Source of the DNA: Shewanella canadensis
GTDB lineage: Bacteria > Pseudomonadota > Gammaproteobacteria > Enterobacterales > Shewanellaceae
NCBI RefSeq assembly: GCF_003966225.1
Contig: NZ_RXNU01000008.1
Coordinates: forward strand, 62,001 to 126,000
Length of the DNA: 64,000 bases
Direction: 5' to 3'
The notes beneath the pieces were generated by a model. That model ran no database searches, had not been told where the DNA came from, and worked only from the letters and a program-made list of their open reading frames with translations. Made by a program: the position numbers and the translations under genes. How positions within the stretch are numbered: the stretch's first letter is position 1; every line of letters starts with the position of its first letter. Shown piece by piece: positions 44,146-52,556 of the stretch.

Positions 44146-44487
44146 ATGCACGAACTAGGCGTTGTCATTGGAGTCGTTAAAAAAGTCATTCAAGTGGCAG
44201 AGAGTAATCAATTGCAGAGTGTCGATACCATAGTGCTGCAAATCGGCCAGCTGTCATCCATGATCCCCACCTATATCCAAACCTGCTATCCGGCGGCGGT
44301 CGATGGCACAATGCTCGAGAAGACTAAGTTAGAAATTGAGATTTTACCCGCCAATGCACTCTGTAAAGCTTGCCATCAGGTGTTTAATATCATTGAAAAT
44401 CGTTCACAATGTCCGCACTGCGACAGTGATGAGTGGGGATTGCTCAGCGGCAAAGAGTTTATCATCAAGGAGATCATCGCTCAGTAA
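44146..44487 (+). CDS. hypA: HypA/HybF-like nickel metallochaperone
   Basis: This 113-residue protein starts with the nickel-binding MHE (MHELGVVIGVV, where most family members have MHELS). It carries the zinc site CKAC...CPHC (residues about 75-97, CKACHQVFNI and CPHCDSDEWGL). HypA hands nickel to HypB or urease-type targets. AAAGGAGG lies 5 bases before the ATG, a strong ribosome binding site. It closes the hypB-fusion-hypA operon. Because no hydrogenase is in the window, its client is unknown and may be another nickel or Fe-S enzyme elsewhere. Confidence 0.9.
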   Translation: MHELGVVIGVVKKVIQVAESNQLQSVDTIVLQIGQLSSMIPTYIQTCYPAAVDGTMLEKTKLEIEILPANALCKACHQVFNIIENRSQCPHCDSDEWGLLSGKEFIIKEIIAQ

Positions 44488-44580
44488 TGTCTCACTTGGA
44501 AAGAGCGAGTTACGCTCTGTCCCTTATTCAATTACACTTTAAATATCAAACTGATGGAAAAACGACAAACAAGAAGGACA

Positions 44581-44883
44581 CTATTTATCTAAGGTGATGA
44601 TGTTCTTACGCTCGATGCTGCACTCGTAAGAGCCCATTTCAAACTCTCTGCAGATCCAGGGACGATTTTCGTAAATGGTACATAACAGGGTGTCGCGATC
44701 GGCCGCGATGCACAAACCGTCATCCAAGCGAGCCATAACGTCACCATTGAACTCATCCGAGACTATATATTCAGACGGCACACCCGTATCAGAGATAATC
44801 ATCACTTCGAGGCGGCAACAACAAGCCTGGCAAGTTGAACAGGTCATTTGGGGATCGGGTAAATTTGTTACTTCAATAGTCAT
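44581..44883 (-). CDS. YkgJ-family cysteine-cluster protein
   Basis: This protein of about 100 residues has the family pattern of a cysteine cluster at the N-terminus (CSTCQACCCRLEV) and later CTIYENRPWICREFEMG, where the cysteines and RP..CR motif are typical of zinc- or iron-chelating YkgJ-like proteins. ATG 44883 is chosen over a TTG start at 44892. It is convergent with hypA. The family is thought to bind Fe-S or zinc, though no activity is established. Its place next to the nickel-type operon fits a metal-handling role, but that is inference. Confidence 0.82.
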   Translation of the reverse strand: MTIEVTNLPDPQMTCSTCQACCCRLEVMIISDTGVPSEYIVSDEFNGDVMARLDDGLCIAADRDTLLCTIYENRPWICREFEMGSYECSIERKNIITLDK

Positions 44884-44977
44884 AAAGCTCAATAGTCAGA
44901 AATAGCGTCGCAATAATCGATGGGTATAATACCCTAAAGGAAGGACAATCAATAAATATATAATGGCCCCACAGCGT

Positions 44978-45004
44978 AAAAAAGCGCACCGGATGCCGGT
45001 GCGC
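44978..45004 (-). terminator. Intrinsic terminator of the gene at 45074-45769
   Basis: GCGCACCGG and CCGGTGCGC form a 9-base stem with a three-base loop. The minus strand continues into TTTTTT (44983-44978). It ends transcription of the membrane-anchor gene. Confidence 0.8.
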
Positions 45005-45073
45005 ATTGCGTTTGAGCATTAGTGTCAAAGCAGGATCTGAGGAGTGCTTACCCCGTGATCAGCTATGAATGAT

Positions 45074-45769
45074 TTAACCCTTGATTGTGTAGTCCCCTTT
45101 GGTCGATAGGGTCACTGTGATCGGTGAGTTAGTTTTATTCTTCCAATACCAGCCGTGAGAACCGGCGAAAGGCGTGGTGAGCGAGCCCTTCATCTTATCA
45201 GAGGTGGTGATGGAGAAACTCTCGAAATAGCCTGTGGTATCGCCCTTGGGCTCACCATGAAAATCGAAATACAGCGCTTCGCCCTCCGTACTCCACTCAT
45301 ACTCTAAGTGAACAAACTCGTCCATCAGCAACTTATACTCAAGCCCTTTGCCAGCCGGAATATCAATCTTGACGGTATCGCTTCTCACCCCCGCCGTTTG
45401 ACGCATCTTTGCTATCTCTGCCACAGAGGGCGCATTGGCAAGTGTTGCGCCCTGTTCGAAGGCGATAACTGTCTCCTCCTTTTGGGCCGTTCCGGTACTT
45501 GCATCAGTGCTTATAGCAGGTTCAGCAGATAAAGAGGCTGCCTGTGCCAGAGAGGTTAAACCTGACATCTGACCTATGCCGGTCGGATCGATGTTGTATT
45601 CGGCAGGTAAAATCGCCGTGACGAACACCACGGCGGCGATAACCGTTGCCCCGATGCTCGCCTTGATTAAGGTCGCCGTCGAATGAACCGGGATCCCGTT
45701 GACTCGCTCACTGTTTGCATTTGTGTTTGACTCTTTACTCGTGTTTGTATTCATATTGCTCTTTGTCAT
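45074..45769 (-). CDS. Transmembrane anchor protein
   Basis: This 231-residue protein has a Ser/Asn/Thr-rich cytoplasmic start (MTKSNMNTNTSKESNTNANS), one membrane segment (about 34-54, LIKASIGATVIAAVVFVTAI) and a periplasmic beta-rich part. That part contains GLEYKLLMDEFVHLEYEW and TTPFAGSHGWYWKNKTNS. The same arrangement is annotated as 'transmembrane anchor protein' in marine gammaproteobacteria, often beside a HupE/UreJ gene, as here (87 bases). No catalytic residues are known. A role presenting or scaffolding a metal-related complex is inferred from position. Confidence 0.78.
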   Translation of the reverse strand: MTKSNMNTNTSKESNTNANSERVNGIPVHSTATLIKASIGATVIAAVVFVTAILPAEYNIDPTGIGQMSGLTSLAQAASLSAEPAISTDASTGTAQKEETVIAFEQGATLANAPSVAEIAKMRQTAGVRSDTVKIDIPAGKGLEYKLLMDEFVHLEYEWSTEGEALYFDFHGEPKGDTTGYFESFSITTSDKMKGSLTTPFAGSHGWYWKNKTNSPITVTLSTKGDYTIKG

Positions 45770-45856
45770 GTTAATTCCTTCGGCCCATAGATGAGCTCAT
45801 ATTCGTTCTGTTAGCCTCTGGCCAACAGTTTGATTTAGTGCCTTTTAGTAAGCGTG

Positions 45857-46564
45857 TTAACCGGTAAAATAGCCCGTTAACTGAAAGCCCACCAGCATCA
45901 TGCCAGCGCTCATCAACAGGGTATTTGCCGCAGTAGAAAACTGCAGGTAACTCCTGTGACGACGCCAGAAACTCATCAGGATAAGGACCACACCCAGCGC
46001 CAGGAATTGACCTATCTCCACTCCGACATTAAACGCCAGAATATTGGGTACCAGCCCCTCTTGAGGAAGGTTAAACTCTTGAATTTTGGTGGCTAAGCCA
46101 AAACCATGGAAGAGTCCAAAGATCATCACGGCCAGCTTAGTATTGGGCTGAAAGCCAAATATTCGCTTGAAACCACCTAAGTTATCGAAACCTTTATAGA
46201 CAATCGAGAAGCCGATGATGGCATCGATAAGGTAGGCGTTGATCTGAATATCACTGAGAACACCAAATAGCAGAGTGATGCTGTGCCCTAAGGTAAACAG
46301 GCTGACATACAGCAATACATCTTTGCTTCTGAAGAGGAAAAAGATCACCCCCACAAGAAACAGCAGATGATCGTATCCCGTCACCATATGCTTGGCACCA
46401 ATATAGATAAAGGGCAGAATCGATACCCCTTCATTCAGGATTAAAAACTGCTTGGTATCCTCATCGACCCCGTGGGCCGATAGGGAAAACGAAGCAAATA
46501 CTCCTAAGAAAACCACCAATAAACTCACCATTAATTTCATGGTGTGGGCCAAAGACTGGCTCAT
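45857..46564 (-). CDS. hupE: HupE/UreJ-family metal permease
   Basis: This 235-residue protein has a signal-like N-terminus (ending SLSAHG) and about six membrane segments. The family histidines are in MVTGYDHLLFLVGVIFFL, FTLGHSITLLFG and FGLFHGFGLATKI, with the second-half motif NVGVEIGQF. HupE/UreJ proteins carry nickel or cobalt and often accompany hydrogenase or urease genes. Here the neighbours are a His-rich exported protein upstream and an anchor protein downstream; hypB and hypA lie 2-5 kb away. Nickel transport is the best guess. Confidence 0.85.
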   Translation of the reverse strand: MSQSLAHTMKLMVSLLVVFLGVFASFSLSAHGVDEDTKQFLILNEGVSILPFIYIGAKHMVTGYDHLLFLVGVIFFLFRSKDVLLYVSLFTLGHSITLLFGVLSDIQINAYLIDAIIGFSIVYKGFDNLGGFKRIFGFQPNTKLAVMIFGLFHGFGLATKIQEFNLPQEGLVPNILAFNVGVEIGQFLALGVVLILMSFWRRHRSYLQFSTAANTLLMSAGMMLVGFQLTGYFTG

Positions 46565-46761
46565 TACACATACTCCAAAACGTCGGTTTTCATCCAGAAA
46601 ATTGAGGACTAAACCGTAAAATACAGGACAGCTGTCAGCGATAAAGCGGCCTTAAACATGTCCATATAATTTGCTATGGCGAGCGCCTTTCAATACAAAT
46701 AAAGTCCACCATAAAGTGACTGCTGAGTATGAAAGAGAAGGCTCGCTAAAAAGAGTAGATG

Positions 46762-47262
46762 CTAAGTGTGCGGAGGGGGAATCGGTGGTGCGTAACGTAA
46801 GTTAAGGTAAGAAATATCGTCATCGACAAGCGTTTCAGACTGGAAAAAGCTCGTCATAAAAACAGCCTCTACCGGCGGATGCGACGGGGTATGAGAATGG
46901 TTCGCGTGTTCATGCTCCGCTTCCAAAGGCTCAGAGACTGGCTCTGAAAAAAAGTCCAAAACGGGCTCGGTGGCATTGAAGGCTGTATTCTCATGACCAT
47001 GGACCAGAGTATCACCAGATGAACCTGAGCTTTCACTTACGCCATGAACATGATGATGATTCACATCGATGCCCATAGGGTGCTCGCCATCGGAATATTG
47101 AACAGAAAAAGCGGAGCCCGTCGCTAAAATCTGACACATCAAGACCACCAGCAAGATAGCCAGTGTTAACTTAGAATGCACTTTTTCTCTTGAATTCACT
47201 GCAGGCGAATTCACTGTGTGCAAGGATGTGAGAGTTTTAGTATGAAACAGGTCTAACTCCAA
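46762..47262 (-). CDS. His-rich exported protein, probable metal binder
   Basis: This 166-residue protein has a membrane or signal segment at about residues 32-50 (LTLAILLVVLMCQILATGSA). After it come several histidine clusters: GEHPMGIDVNHHHVHG, DTLVHGHENT and EAEHEHANHSHTPSH. The C-terminus is Pro-rich. Histidine runs of this kind bind Ni, Co, Zn or Cu. It leads the operon followed by hupE and the anchor gene (198 bases to hupE). No named family is recognised. A start at a later ATG is unlikely, since none precedes the signal segment. Confidence 0.7.
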   Translation of the reverse strand: MELDLFHTKTLTSLHTVNSPAVNSREKVHSKLTLAILLVVLMCQILATGSAFSVQYSDGEHPMGIDVNHHHVHGVSESSGSSGDTLVHGHENTAFNATEPVLDFFSEPVSEPLEAEHEHANHSHTPSHPPVEAVFMTSFFQSETLVDDDISYLNLRYAPPIPPPHT

Positions 47263-47602
47263 TTAGTGCTTTCCTTTTGGGAAGCATGAGTCAATAACGA
47301 ACAGTTCGAGAGCATTCGCATTAAGCATCGGCCCAAAGCATTAAATCAGATCTCCACCGAAACATCCAGCGGCTGCAACAGGCTGGGATCAAGTATCTCT
47401 ATTCATCCCTCTGTTAATTCCACCTTTTACTCCTTAGCACTGGCGTAACAAAACTTCACTCAAAACCCGACAATTGTCCTGAAAATAATGCCTGCGACAA
47501 AGTAGCATCGGAGTTAATCAAATGTTTTCTAAAGTCACAATTTTCTAAAAGACCATTTTTAAAAACTTCATCAATTTAAAGCAAATGAAAAAGGGGTCAA
47601 CA

Positions 47603-49309
47603 GTGAAACATAAAGTAGTAAAAAGCCTGATATCGGCAGCCATTCTAGCTGCACTAGCCGGTTGTAGTGACAGTGATAACACCGCCGTAGAGGAGGTCTG
47701 CGGTGAAGCTAACTGTATAAAGTTCACCGTACTACACACAAACGATAATCACGGGCGTTTTTGGGAAAACAAACATGGCGAGTATGGCATGGCCGCCCGT
47801 AAGACATTAGTTGAACGGATCCGCAGCCAGGTTTCTTCAAATGGTGGCGAAACAATCTTACTCTCTGGCGGAGATATCAATACCGGGGTTCCCGAGTCAG
47901 ATCTACAAGACGCGGAGCCAGATTTTCGGGGGATGAATCTCATAGGTTACGATGCGATGGCGGTAGGTAATCATGAATTTGACAACTCGCTCTCAGTGGT
48001 GGAACAGCAAAGAAGGTGGTCTGATTTTCCTTGGCTCGCTGCAAATATTTATAAAAAAGAACTCAATGAGGAGGGAGATGAATCTCTGGTTCGCTATTTC
48101 GATGCCTATAAAATTTTCGACATAAATGGCCTTAAAGTGGCTGTTATTGGTCTTACAACAGAAGATACCGCCACTATAGGTAACCCGGATATAGTCGGTG
48201 ATCTCACCTTTACCGATCCTAAAGATGAGATCAAAAAAGTCATCGCCGAGATTGAGCAAAATAATGCGGCCGATGTTATTTTTGCAACGACACACATGGG
48301 ACACTATGCCGATGGACAGAGTGGCAGTAATGCTCCCGGTGATGTAGCTCTGGCCAGAGCGTTATCAGAGGGGCAACTGCAAGCTGTTTTCGGTGGTCAC
48401 TCACAAAACCCTGTGTGCATGGAATCCGGCACGAATGACTATGCCGACTTCCAACCCGGAGATGAATGTATTCCCGATCAGCAAAACGGAACGCATATCA
48501 TGCAGGCATATGAATGGGGCAAATATGTAGGCCAAGCAAATTTTGAGTTCTATGGTGGCAAACTTCATCTGGCAAGTTACCAATTAATCCCGGTAAATTT
48601 AAAAATCAGAGACGAGAACGGCGATCGTGTTTTGGTCGGCGATGAGATTAAGCCCGATCTTTATGTCAAAGCTTTCCTTAAGCCTTTCAAAGAGGAGGGA
48701 GAGGAGCTACTCGATGAGAAAATTGCCTTCACACAAGATACATTGGCTCGCGGAGAAAGTGACAGACAGATTGAGCTTGGACACCTTATCGCTCGCTCAA
48801 ATCGTGCTCTGGTCAATGCCGATTTCGCGGTAATGAATTCCGGCGGTATTCGTGCATCTATCGAAGCCGGCGATATTACTTACCGTGACGTATTAACGGT
48901 ACAACCCTTCGGCAATACCATCACCTTAAGTGAGTTCACGGGAGCTGAGGTTACCGATTACCTCAATGTTGTTGCCACTAAACAGGTCGGCTCCGGCGGA
49001 TATGCTCAACTGTCAGGCATCAAGATGACCGTAGATTGTCAGGCGCAACGGGTCGATATCAGCGATATCAACGGTAAGGGGTTCAGTAATGATGCAACCT
49101 ACACCTTCACCGTACCCAGCTACAGTGCTTCCGGTGGAGACAGCTACCCTAAACTCTCTCCTGTGGATCTTGGGATCACAGATGAAAAAGCACTAAAAGA
49201 CTTCCTTGCTGAAAAGGAGATCATATCCAGTGGGGAGTTCGCTCCGGTGCCGGGAGATATCGTTTACCAAAATTCCGAGAGTGTCACAGGTTGCAAAATT
49301 TCAGAATAA
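47603..49309 (+). CDS. Lipoprotein 5'-nucleotidase (UshA-like metallophosphatase)
   Basis: This 568-residue protein has a lipobox LAALAGC, so it is anchored to a membrane from the periplasmic side. The metallophosphatase core shows FTVLHTNDNHGRFW, SGGDINTGV, GNHEFDNSL, ATTHMGHYAD and FGGHSQNP. The C-terminal 5'-nucleotidase domain shows AVMNSGGIRASIEAG and LTVQPFGNTITL. It hydrolyses nucleotides to nucleosides outside the cytoplasm. GTG 47603 is preferred because AAGGGG precedes it by six bases; an in-frame ATG at 47585 has no such site. With deoD and nupC nearby it forms a nucleotide-salvage group. The 340-base spacer before it (47263-47602) shows no gene. Confidence 0.9.
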   Translation: MKHKVVKSLISAAILAALAGCSDSDNTAVEEVCGEANCIKFTVLHTNDNHGRFWENKHGEYGMAARKTLVERIRSQVSSNGGETILLSGGDINTGVPESDLQDAEPDFRGMNLIGYDAMAVGNHEFDNSLSVVEQQRRWSDFPWLAANIYKKELNEEGDESLVRYFDAYKIFDINGLKVAVIGLTTEDTATIGNPDIVGDLTFTDPKDEIKKVIAEIEQNNAADVIFATTHMGHYADGQSGSNAPGDVALARALSEGQLQAVFGGHSQNPVCMESGTNDYADFQPGDECIPDQQNGTHIMQAYEWGKYVGQANFEFYGGKLHLASYQLIPVNLKIRDENGDRVLVGDEIKPDLYVKAFLKPFKEEGEELLDEKIAFTQDTLARGESDRQIELGHLIARSNRALVNADFAVMNSGGIRASIEAGDITYRDVLTVQPFGNTITLSEFTGAEVTDYLNVVATKQVGSGGYAQLSGIKMTVDCQAQRVDISDINGKGFSNDATYTFTVPSYSASGGDSYPKLSPVDLGITDEKALKDFLAEKEIISSGEFAPVPGDIVYQNSESVTGCKISE

Positions 49310-49393
49310 TTGAGGTTTTATACCATTTCGAGTAAGTCTCTAAACTGACCGGATACTTACATGGGATGGTATTTTTGTACTACCCCTATTTTT

Positions 49394-49419
49394 GCCACCT
49401 TAACGGTGGCATTTTTTTT
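49394..49419 (+). terminator. Intrinsic terminator after the 5'-nucleotidase gene
   Basis: GCCACC-TTAAC-GGTGGC is a 6-base stem followed by ATTTTTTTT. It lies about 85 bases past the nucleotidase stop and before the convergent deoD. Confidence 0.82.
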
Positions 49420-49492
49420 AATGTTAGAGGCGGAGCAATTGAGTCGCCATTAGTGCGCTTTAAAACAAAAAAAGCACACTAGTAGCTGTTAA

Positions 49493-50200
49493 TCAATCCC
49501 TTATCGCCGTTTCCAGTGCCAATACCATCATCTGATTGAAGGTTGTCTGCCTCTCAAGCACACTCATCTCGCCACCTTTGATGACATGATCAGAGACTGT
49601 AACGATACTCAGAGCCTGCACACGGTTCTCTGCAGCAATGGCAAACAGTGCCGCAGATTCCATATCCATCGCCAAAATATTCATTTTCTGTAATGCCGGA
49701 AGTAGATTGTCAGGATCACCATAAAAGAAGTCGTTGGTAAAGATACCGCCGAACCTCACCTTAGTATGAAGCTCATCAGCAGTTTGCCAGCAGCTTTTTA
49801 GCAACTCGAAATCGGGAACGGAAGCGTAATCATAACCGGCAAACCTTGCCCTGTTAGTTCCAGACCCCGTCGAGGCCGCATTAACAACAATAATATCTCT
49901 AAGGTTAATGTCTTCGGCCACCCCACCGCAGCTCCCTACCCTGATAAGCTTCTTAGCGCTGTATTCATGGATCAATTCATGAGCATAGATAGAGACGGAA
50001 GGGATCCCCATGCCATGGCCCATCACACTGATCCTAACCCCTTTGTAGAAGCCGGTGAAAGCGAGCATATTTCTTACATCACTCACTTGCCTGGCATCCT
50101 CTAAATAGTTCTCTGCTATATACTTAGCCCGTAAGGGATCGCCCGGCATGAGTACAATTTCAGCAATATCATTTAAGCTTGCATTGATATGTGGAGTCAC
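49493..50200 (-). CDS. deoD: Purine nucleoside phosphorylase, DeoD type
   Basis: This 235-residue, hexameric-type phosphorylase shows the phosphate-binding start VLMPGDPLRAKYIAENYL, then MGHGMGIPSVSIYAHELI and RVGSCGGV. The substrate-binding MDMESAALFAIA and the catalytic VTVSDHV follow. It cleaves purine (deoxy)nucleosides to base and (deoxy)ribose-1-phosphate in the cytoplasm. It is convergent with the 5'-nucleotidase and not part of a deo operon here. An AT-rich run of GAGTTTT-like repeats (50221-50267) lies just upstream. Confidence 0.94.
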   Translation of the reverse strand: MTPHINASLNDIAEIVLMPGDPLRAKYIAENYLEDARQVSDVRNMLAFTGFYKGVRISVMGHGMGIPSVSIYAHELIHEYSAKKLIRVGSCGGVAEDINLRDIIVVNAASTGSGTNRARFAGYDYASVPDFELLKSCWQTADELHTKVRFGGIFTNDFFYGDPDNLLPALQKMNILAMDMESAALFAIAAENRVQALSIVTVSDHVIKGGEMSVLERQTTFNQMMVLALETAIRD

Positions 50201-50220
50201 GGTTACACCTCTATTCTATG

Positions 50221-50267
50221 AGTTAGGAGTTTTGAGTTTTGAGTTTTGAGTTATGAATTATGAATTA
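50221..50267. repeat. Short tandem repeat upstream of deoD
   Basis: GAGTTTT units repeat about four times, then a degenerate GAATTAT pair, with a period of 7-8 bases. It is low-complexity DNA in the deoD promoter region; function unknown. It could vary in length between strains. Confidence 0.6.
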
Positions 50268-50437
50268 TCACGCATCAAATCGATGACTTGCTCAGAAGAC
50301 CTGAGGGTTATCTCGACCAAATTATTTTTATCTTATCGATAACGCTATCCAGTTCTCAGGACATTTGTCTGGGTGTAATTGGATTGGCTATGATTAAATA
50401 ACAGGGTTAGCTGGATATGGGCAATGTTGAGGTATAG

Positions 50438-51106
50438 ATGGATTCGGTCAACTCATTAGCACAACAAGGTTTTAAAATATTTTGTAGGGAAATTGAGCTA
50501 CGAGCTCTTAAAGCTAAGGTATTCTACCCTTGCGAGTATCTGCTTCATCAGGGGCAGGAGATCCTTGAACTCTTTTGGGTTGAGTCTGGTAAGTTCACCA
50601 TAGATTATACGGCTAACAACGGACGAATCTATAATCTGGGGCTCAACGTCGTCGAACATCACCTTTTCGGTGAAGTAGAATACTTAACCTCGAGTCCATG
50701 CCAATTCAATGTAAAAGCAAGTGAAATTGTACAGACAAAAGTATTACCCGCGAAATTAATGACCGAGATACTTCAGGTCGACCCAAGTGTTGGAATATGG
50801 ATGAGTCAGGCCCTCTCCAGCCGTTATCAGGCCGGAATGACGATGACGATGAACCGCTTTCTTCATCCTCTTATCTATAATATTGCCTGGGATTTTCAGC
50901 AACGCTTTATAGGGGCAAAGCCTGCAGTTAGCTTTTCTCACGTTTACAAAGAAGCCGAACGTTTCGGCTGCTCAGAGCGTGTATACAGCCGAGTTGTGAA
51001 TCAACTGCTTGATATGGCACTCATTAAGAAGGTTGATAATCAACTACATGTTAAAGACATTGAGGCACTGACCGCCTTTTTGTCGATGAACCAAAATAAT
51101 AATTAG
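50438..51106 (+). CDS. Crp/Fnr-family transcriptional regulator
   Basis: This 222-residue protein has an N-terminal cyclic-nucleotide-binding fold (about residues 25-125, with YPCEYLLHQGQEILELFWVE and HHLFGEVEYLTSS). A C-terminal helix-turn-helix follows (FSHVYKEAERFGCSERVYSR). It lacks the N-terminal cysteine cluster of FNR and the full cAMP pocket of CRP, so the ligand is unknown. It is monocistronic and faces away from deoD. Confidence 0.82.
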   Translation: MDSVNSLAQQGFKIFCREIELRALKAKVFYPCEYLLHQGQEILELFWVESGKFTIDYTANNGRIYNLGLNVVEHHLFGEVEYLTSSPCQFNVKASEIVQTKVLPAKLMTEILQVDPSVGIWMSQALSSRYQAGMTMTMNRFLHPLIYNIAWDFQQRFIGAKPAVSFSHVYKEAERFGCSERVYSRVVNQLLDMALIKKVDNQLHVKDIEALTAFLSMNQNNN

Positions 51107-51258
51107 ACAAAATTCTCACAATAGATTTAATCACCCCTGCCAGGATATCCATGGACTCCATATAAGGTTCCGTACACGTTAGTCCACCACCTCACACGAC
51201 GGGGTCATATCAACCAGAGAGCTCGCGACTCCAGGCTCGTAGCCCGAAAACCATACTT

Positions 51259-52350
51259 TCATTGACCATAGCGAGTCGCTTCGAAGCTGTTAAGCAGACG
51301 ATGGACAAGGTAGCACGCCAACAGAGTCGCTACGATGGCAAATAGAATACTGCTGACCCGATATAGCGCACTGAAGAAGAAATCGTTATCCGGCGTCAGA
51401 TATTGTCCAAACAGAATACCCAATGTGGTGAGCGCACCGAAACCGACACCAGAGCCCCCTCCCTCCTTGGCGTGGGTATAGCTAAACAGCATTAAGCCTA
51501 TCCATAATACCGGTAGAACTAATACCAGCTCTCCCGACCAGTTGTACAGGAGAAGCAAACCTATCAGGCCGACAGCCACACCTAAGATGGTGCCCATGGC
51601 GCGCTTTCTTGCATATCCCAGGGTTCCGTTCCAATGCATAGGAAATAGCAGGAGCACGCTTGTGGCTTGAGCCGACATCGAGTCACTTAAATTAAACACC
51701 TGAAACATAAGAAACGATAGGGTCGCAATAGTGGCGCCCATCAGCATTTCATGGCGAGTCTGATTACGTGCTTTTGGCTGAGGCTTAGGTTCTGGCACAA
51801 GTCGAGCTTTAGCCTGATCTATGGTCGCTGTGTCGTTGCTAGCACTGGTGCTAGTATCGTTTTCTATACAGGGGATCAGCGCCGTCATTGCGAAGGCGAT
51901 CATCACACTTAAGATACTCGCACCGAGATTAGTGAAAATCAGCTCGTTGAGATCGGTGCCGGGGTAACTGGCAAAGTTCAGCATGATACTTAAACTCAAC
52001 GCACCGTTGGCACCAAATAGAAACAGACTCCCCTTGGACATGCAGGCAAATTTATATAAAAACAGCAAGAAAACGATGATAGACATCTGCACGGGGTGAC
52101 CGCCAAAGAAGCCGCCTAATATCCCCACCTCCAGCCCACACACAAGCGCCGAAGCCAGGCACTGCCTTGCGGCATGGCCAGTCATTTTAGGTATCATCCC
52201 CAAGAGTAATATAGGGGTTACCGTAAAGAAAACGCCGTAATTCCAGTTAAAAAATTTGCACAGGAAAAAGCCGATGCTCGCCCCCGTCGCAATACGAAGA
52301 CATTGGCGAATGTCATTTTCAGACAGCGTGTGATGCCATAATTTCATCAT
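51259..52350 (-). CDS. FUSC/DUF2955-type aromatic-acid or multidrug exporter subunit
   Basis: This 363-residue inner-membrane protein has two sets of membrane segments around a polar loop of about 35 residues (ENDTSTSASNDTATIDQAKA then charged KPQPK). The second half shows the RKRAMGTILGVAVGLIGLLLL pattern of FUSC/YccS-like proteins, in the DUF2955 subgroup. It follows an HlyD-like adaptor gene on the same strand (206 bases) and a MarR regulator, forming a typical EmrA/AaeA-like pump without its own outer-membrane factor. Likely export of aromatic acids or organic toxicants, by family analogy. Confidence 0.83.
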   Translation of the reverse strand: MMKLWHHTLSENDIRQCLRIATGASIGFFLCKFFNWNYGVFFTVTPILLLGMIPKMTGHAARQCLASALVCGLEVGILGGFFGGHPVQMSIIVFLLFLYKFACMSKGSLFLFGANGALSLSIMLNFASYPGTDLNELIFTNLGASILSVMIAFAMTALIPCIENDTSTSASNDTATIDQAKARLVPEPKPQPKARNQTRHEMLMGATIATLSFLMFQVFNLSDSMSAQATSVLLLFPMHWNGTLGYARKRAMGTILGVAVGLIGLLLLYNWSGELVLVLPVLWIGLMLFSYTHAKEGGGSGVGFGALTTLGILFGQYLTPDNDFFFSALYRVSSILFAIVATLLACYLVHRLLNSFEATRYGQ

Positions 52351-52556
52351 CTCTCTCCCGGAATACTGATAAATGTAAGAAATGAGCCCATCGAGTCCCC
52401 CCTTATCTTAAGAGTCTCTCTAAAGGGCCTGAACAAGGCGCATCTGAGAATGAGTCATGGACTATTTTGAGCCGATAGAAGGCTGCAGCCAGAGTGAGTT
52501 AACCCACGGTTCTGGAATAGACTGCAACCAAATAACAGGAATTTAAAATGGGTACG

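Noticed and set aside
50221..50267. CRISPR-like repeat upstream of deoD
   Set aside because: Unit length is only 7-8 bases with no spacers. No CRISPR array or cas gene occurs in the window.
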